DNA of 6,997 nt from Clostridiales bacterium. Its GTDB lineage: Bacteria > Bacillota > Clostridia > Christensenellales > CAG-138. This document shows positions 5,621-6,997 of the stretch, piece by piece. The notes beneath the pieces were generated by a model. The model was not told the DNA's origin. It saw only the letters and a list, made by a program, of their open reading frames with translations, and made no database searches. Every line of letters begins with the position of its first letter. Positions within the stretch are counted from its first letter, which is position 1. Both the position numbers and the translations under genes were made by a program. The stretch spans positions 1 to 6,997 of the forward strand of contig WRCT01000093.1 in the NCBI GenBank assembly GCA_009783775.1, given 5' to 3'.

Positions 5621-5677
5621 ATCATCAATTGTAGTTTGTAGTTTGTAGTTTGTACATTGTACATTAAGGAGTCTCCC

Positions 5678-5956
5678 ATGGAACAAGAAAACACGATAAT
5701 AACATTGATTGACGAGTCAGGTAACGAGGTCGAATTCGACCTCTTGCTCACCTTCGATTACGAGGGCAAGCGTTATGCCGCCATGCTGCCGCTCGATGAA
5801 GTCGAGAATGTCGCGGAGGGCGGGGTCGTTATTCTGGAGATCATCAAGGACGGCGACGGCGAAAACTATGCCACCCTGACCAACGAAATTCTGTTAAACG
5901 AAGTGTTCGAGGAATTCCTGGCCCGTTTTGACGAGCTCGACGAAGACGACGATTGA
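5678..5956 (+). CDS. DUF1292 family protein (YrzB-like)
   Basis: The 92-residue, strongly acidic cytoplasmic protein is of unknown biochemical function. It has the DUF1292 pattern throughout: ITLIDESGNEVEFDLLLTFD (residues 8-27), GKRYAAMLPLDEVENV (31-46), VVILEIIKDGD (52-62) and an acidic tail LARFDELDEDDD. It is the usual third member after ireB and yqgF in Firmicutes, and this context makes the call strong. ATG 5678 has AAGGAG at 5666-5671, 6 nt upstream. The frame can be extended to a TTG at 5657, but that lies in the repeat and has no ribosome binding site. The repeat ends exactly where this ribosome binding site begins. Because two hairpins separate it from yqgF, it may need its own promoter, and I see no clear one in the repeat. 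Confidence 0.92.
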   Translation: MEQENTIITLIDESGNEVEFDLLLTFDYEGKRYAAMLPLDEVENVAEGGVVILEIIKDGDGENYATLTNEILLNEVFEEFLARFDELDEDDD

Positions 5957-6002
5957 TCGCAAACCGCGCGAAAAGCGCATTTCTCTCCAAACTCCAAAAT
6001 CA

Positions 6003-6014
6003 TACAAATTTGTA
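6003..6014. promoter_or_regulatory. 12-bp perfect palindrome TACAAATTTGTA, possible operator
   Basis: It lies 29 bases upstream of the TTGACA box at 6044. A dimeric regulator could bind such a site, but the element is short and AT-rich and could arise by chance. Confidence 0.3.
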
Positions 6015-6043
6015 AATTCAATGTGAAATAACACACGTTTCTA

Positions 6044-6074
6044 TTGACATTTATCAAATCGCGTTCATTATTAA
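6044..6074 (+). promoter_or_regulatory. Probable promoter upstream of the small gene and signal peptidase
   Basis: TTGACA at 6044-6049 is a perfect -35 box. The -10 is less clear: ATTATT sits at 17-base spacing (6067-6072), and the better-looking TATTAA (6069-6074) at 19. The region to the start at 6126 is AT-rich. Confidence 0.55.
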
Positions 6075-6125
6075 AATAGGGTTATTGTGCCCTTTTGAAA
6101 AACTTGCACGAAAAGGAGGAGACAA

Positions 6126-6290
6126 ATGCGCAACACCACGCTGTTTTCGCTGTCGGCCCGCGTATCGTTGTTTCCATTTTTTTCTCATTTTCGAAATACT
6201 TACGCCATGATTTGCTTTTATGATAAGGTCGTAAGAGCAGAGCGCACTGTGCTTTCATGCGCTTTTGCGGAGACAGGAGAGGACATTTAG
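6126..6290 (+). CDS. Candidate 54-aa small protein or leader peptide ahead of signal peptidase
   Basis: An open frame of 54 codons starts at ATG 6126 behind AAGGAGG (6113-6119), 6 nt away, the strongest ribosome binding site in the intergenic regions. It ends with TAG at 6288-6290, one base before the ATG of the signal peptidase. The product begins MRNTTLFSLSARVSLFPFFS and is mildly hydrophobic and aromatic in its first half (about residues 5-35), with Cys30 and Cys45. I recognise no family. Start signal, promoter upstream and tight junction to the next gene argue that it is translated, either as a small protein or as a leader coupling translation. Against this, codon use is not obviously coding-like, and the second half shows no visible domain. 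Confidence 0.45.
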   Translation: MRNTTLFSLSARVSLFPFFSHFRNTYAMICFYDKVVRAERTVLSCAFAETGEDI

Positions 6291-6291
6291 C

Positions 6292-6954
6292 ATGGAAAAA
6301 AAGACGAAAAATAGCTTTGGCAGGAGGTTGCCGTCCATCATCGGGATCATCATCTGCGTGCTTTTGGCGCCGATTTTGGCCATGAACCTTACGATCGTGA
6401 TCAAGTCCTACACCAATCCCGACCGAGTGCCCGATTTCTTCGGCGTCAAGCCCTTCGTTGTGGTCACAGGCTCCATGGAACCCGCAATCTTCGGCGGCGA
6501 TCTGGTCGTCACCAAAACGGTGGACCCCGCTGCATTAAATGTAAAGGACATCATCGCCTTCAAGGACGGCACAGCGGTCATCACGCACCGCATTATGGAA
6601 TTGACCGAAGTGGGCGGCGAGCCCGCCTTTATCACGCAGGGTGACGCGAACGCCTCGCCGGACGAAAAACCGGTCCTGTATTCGCAGGTCGAGGGCATCT
6701 TCGTATTTCGCGTCGCCAGGCTGGGGCACCTGGCCATGTTTATGCAGACGCCGGTGGGCATGATCGTGTTTGTCGGCATTCCGCTCTGCGGTTTCATTCT
6801 CTATGATATTATCCGCCGCAGGCTGTCTGAGAAAAAAGAAAAATCCGAGGAGCGATTCACGGATCTGGAGGCACAGGCCGAGATCGAGCGGCTGCGGGCC
6901 GCGCTGGCCGCGAAAGAGGAGATTGCAGGTCAGGCCCGCAATGGGAACCGCTGA
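6292..6954 (+). CDS. Signal peptidase I, SipW/ER type
   Basis: This membrane protease (220 aa) removes signal peptides on the outer face of the membrane. There is an N-terminal membrane segment (about 15-38), then the catalytic Ser in VVVTGSMEPAI (Ser61). His follows in VITHRI (His99) where ordinary bacterial enzymes have Lys, then Asp in QGDAN (Asp118). That Ser-His-Asp set is the ER/archaeal/SipW subgroup. A second membrane segment (about 153-172) is followed by a charged cytoplasmic tail with a short coiled-coil-like stretch (178-210). ATG 6292 has AGGAGAGG at 6275-6282 upstream; the alternative TTG at 6265 overlaps the preceding small frame. In Bacillus SipW acts on TasA-like matrix proteins; no such substrate is in view. 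The last codons (residues 211-219, IAGQARNGN) lie in a likely repeat remnant, so the natural C-terminus may have been replaced. Confidence 0.92.
   Translation: MEKKTKNSFGRRLPSIIGIIICVLLAPILAMNLTIVIKSYTNPDRVPDFFGVKPFVVVTGSMEPAIFGGDLVVTKTVDPAALNVKDIIAFKDGTAVITHRIMELTEVGGEPAFITQGDANASPDEKPVLYSQVEGIFVFRVARLGHLAMFMQTPVGMIVFVGIPLCGFILYDIIRRRLSEKKEKSEERFTDLEAQAEIERLRAALAAKEEIAGQARNGNR
6920..6945 (+). repeat. Half-copy of the GTCATTGCGGGCTTG repeat inside the signal peptidase reading frame
   Basis: AGATTGCAGGTCAGGCCCGC and the next six bases align with the right arm at 3570-3595 (AGATTGCGGATCAAGCCCGC...) with only a few substitutions, mostly transitions. It lies at the extreme 3' end of the gene and is translated as part of EIAGQARNG. 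Confidence 0.65.
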
Positions 6955-6997
6955 TTAAATCGTTCGCTGAGTAGATTGGCTATCAGAATGGCCCCAA

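Larger units (their letters stand above)
5535..5665 (+). repeat. Family-1 palindromic repeat, copy 4, both arms, between yqgF and the DUF1292 gene
   Basis: This is the most complete copy. The left arm 5535-5566 (AAACTACAAACTACAATGTA...) begins in the yqgF stop codon. The right arm 5626-5665 is CAATTG, three GTAGTTT-type heptads, then GTACATTGTACATT. Two hairpins lie between the arms. The right arm ends at the base before the AAGGAG of the next gene. The left arm lacks the AATGTACAATGTAC outer end of copy 1 and instead has it partly rearranged inside. The heptad count differs from copies 1 and 3 (three versus two), as expected from slippage. Confidence 0.9.

Noticed and set aside
5957..5990. 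Terminator after DUF1292 (GCGC GAAAA GCGC then ATTTCTCTC)
   Set aside because: The stem is only about 4 bp and the T-tract is interrupted, which is too weak to call.
6196..6224. Second promoter with TATGAT at 6219-6224 before the signal peptidase
   Set aside because: The -10-like box is fair, but the sequence 17 bases upstream (ATACTT) does not resemble a -35 box and there is no extended -10 TG.

Overview
The window looks like a piece of chromosome from an anaerobic, fermentative Firmicute (clostridial type) with a fairly GC-rich genome. Three things point there: a modular [FeFe]-hydrogenase beside the tail of an NADH-binding (NuoF-like) hydrogenase subunit, the Firmicutes-typical trio ireB - yqgF/ruvX - DUF1292 (yrzL-yrrK-yrzB order in Bacillus subtilis), and strong AGGAGG-type ribosome binding sites with consensus sigma-A promoter boxes. 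I cannot assign a genus.

Layout. 1-158: C-terminal end of the hydrogenase beta subunit (HydB/HndC-like). 259-2001: catalytic subunit HydA/HndD, same strand. Together these suggest a trimeric NAD(P)H- and ferredoxin-linked (bifurcating/confurcating) hydrogenase whose third subunit would lie upstream of the window. 2000-2224: two palindromic repeats. 2272-3444: a lipoprotein with a Pro/Thr-rich stalk and a probable propeller-like outer domain, of unknown function and visibly lower GC. 3445-3757: 313 bases without a gene, made of a 24-bp tandem repeat, a long hairpin, a minisatellite and a minus-strand terminator. 3758-4759 (minus): an NMT1/SsuA-like ABC substrate-binding lipoprotein with no permease or ATPase in view. 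4760-4868: divergent promoter region. 4869-5956: ireB, yqgF and DUF1292, the first two overlapping by one base. 5957-6291: promoter, a 12-bp palindrome and a candidate 54-codon small gene. 6292-6954: a SipW/ER-type signal peptidase I whose last codons look like a captured repeat.

The genes are mostly ordinary. The unusual part is the repeats, which fill four of the gaps. One family occurs three times, each time flush with or within about 2 nt of a stop codon. Each copy has a conserved AT-rich arm followed, about 36-41 nt after the stop, by a hairpin whose sequence differs between copies. It looks like a modular 3'-UTR/terminator element and is the best candidate here for something undescribed. 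Other palindromic families sit at 170-234, 2092-2224 and 3531-3595, and a likely remnant of the last lies inside the signal peptidase reading frame.
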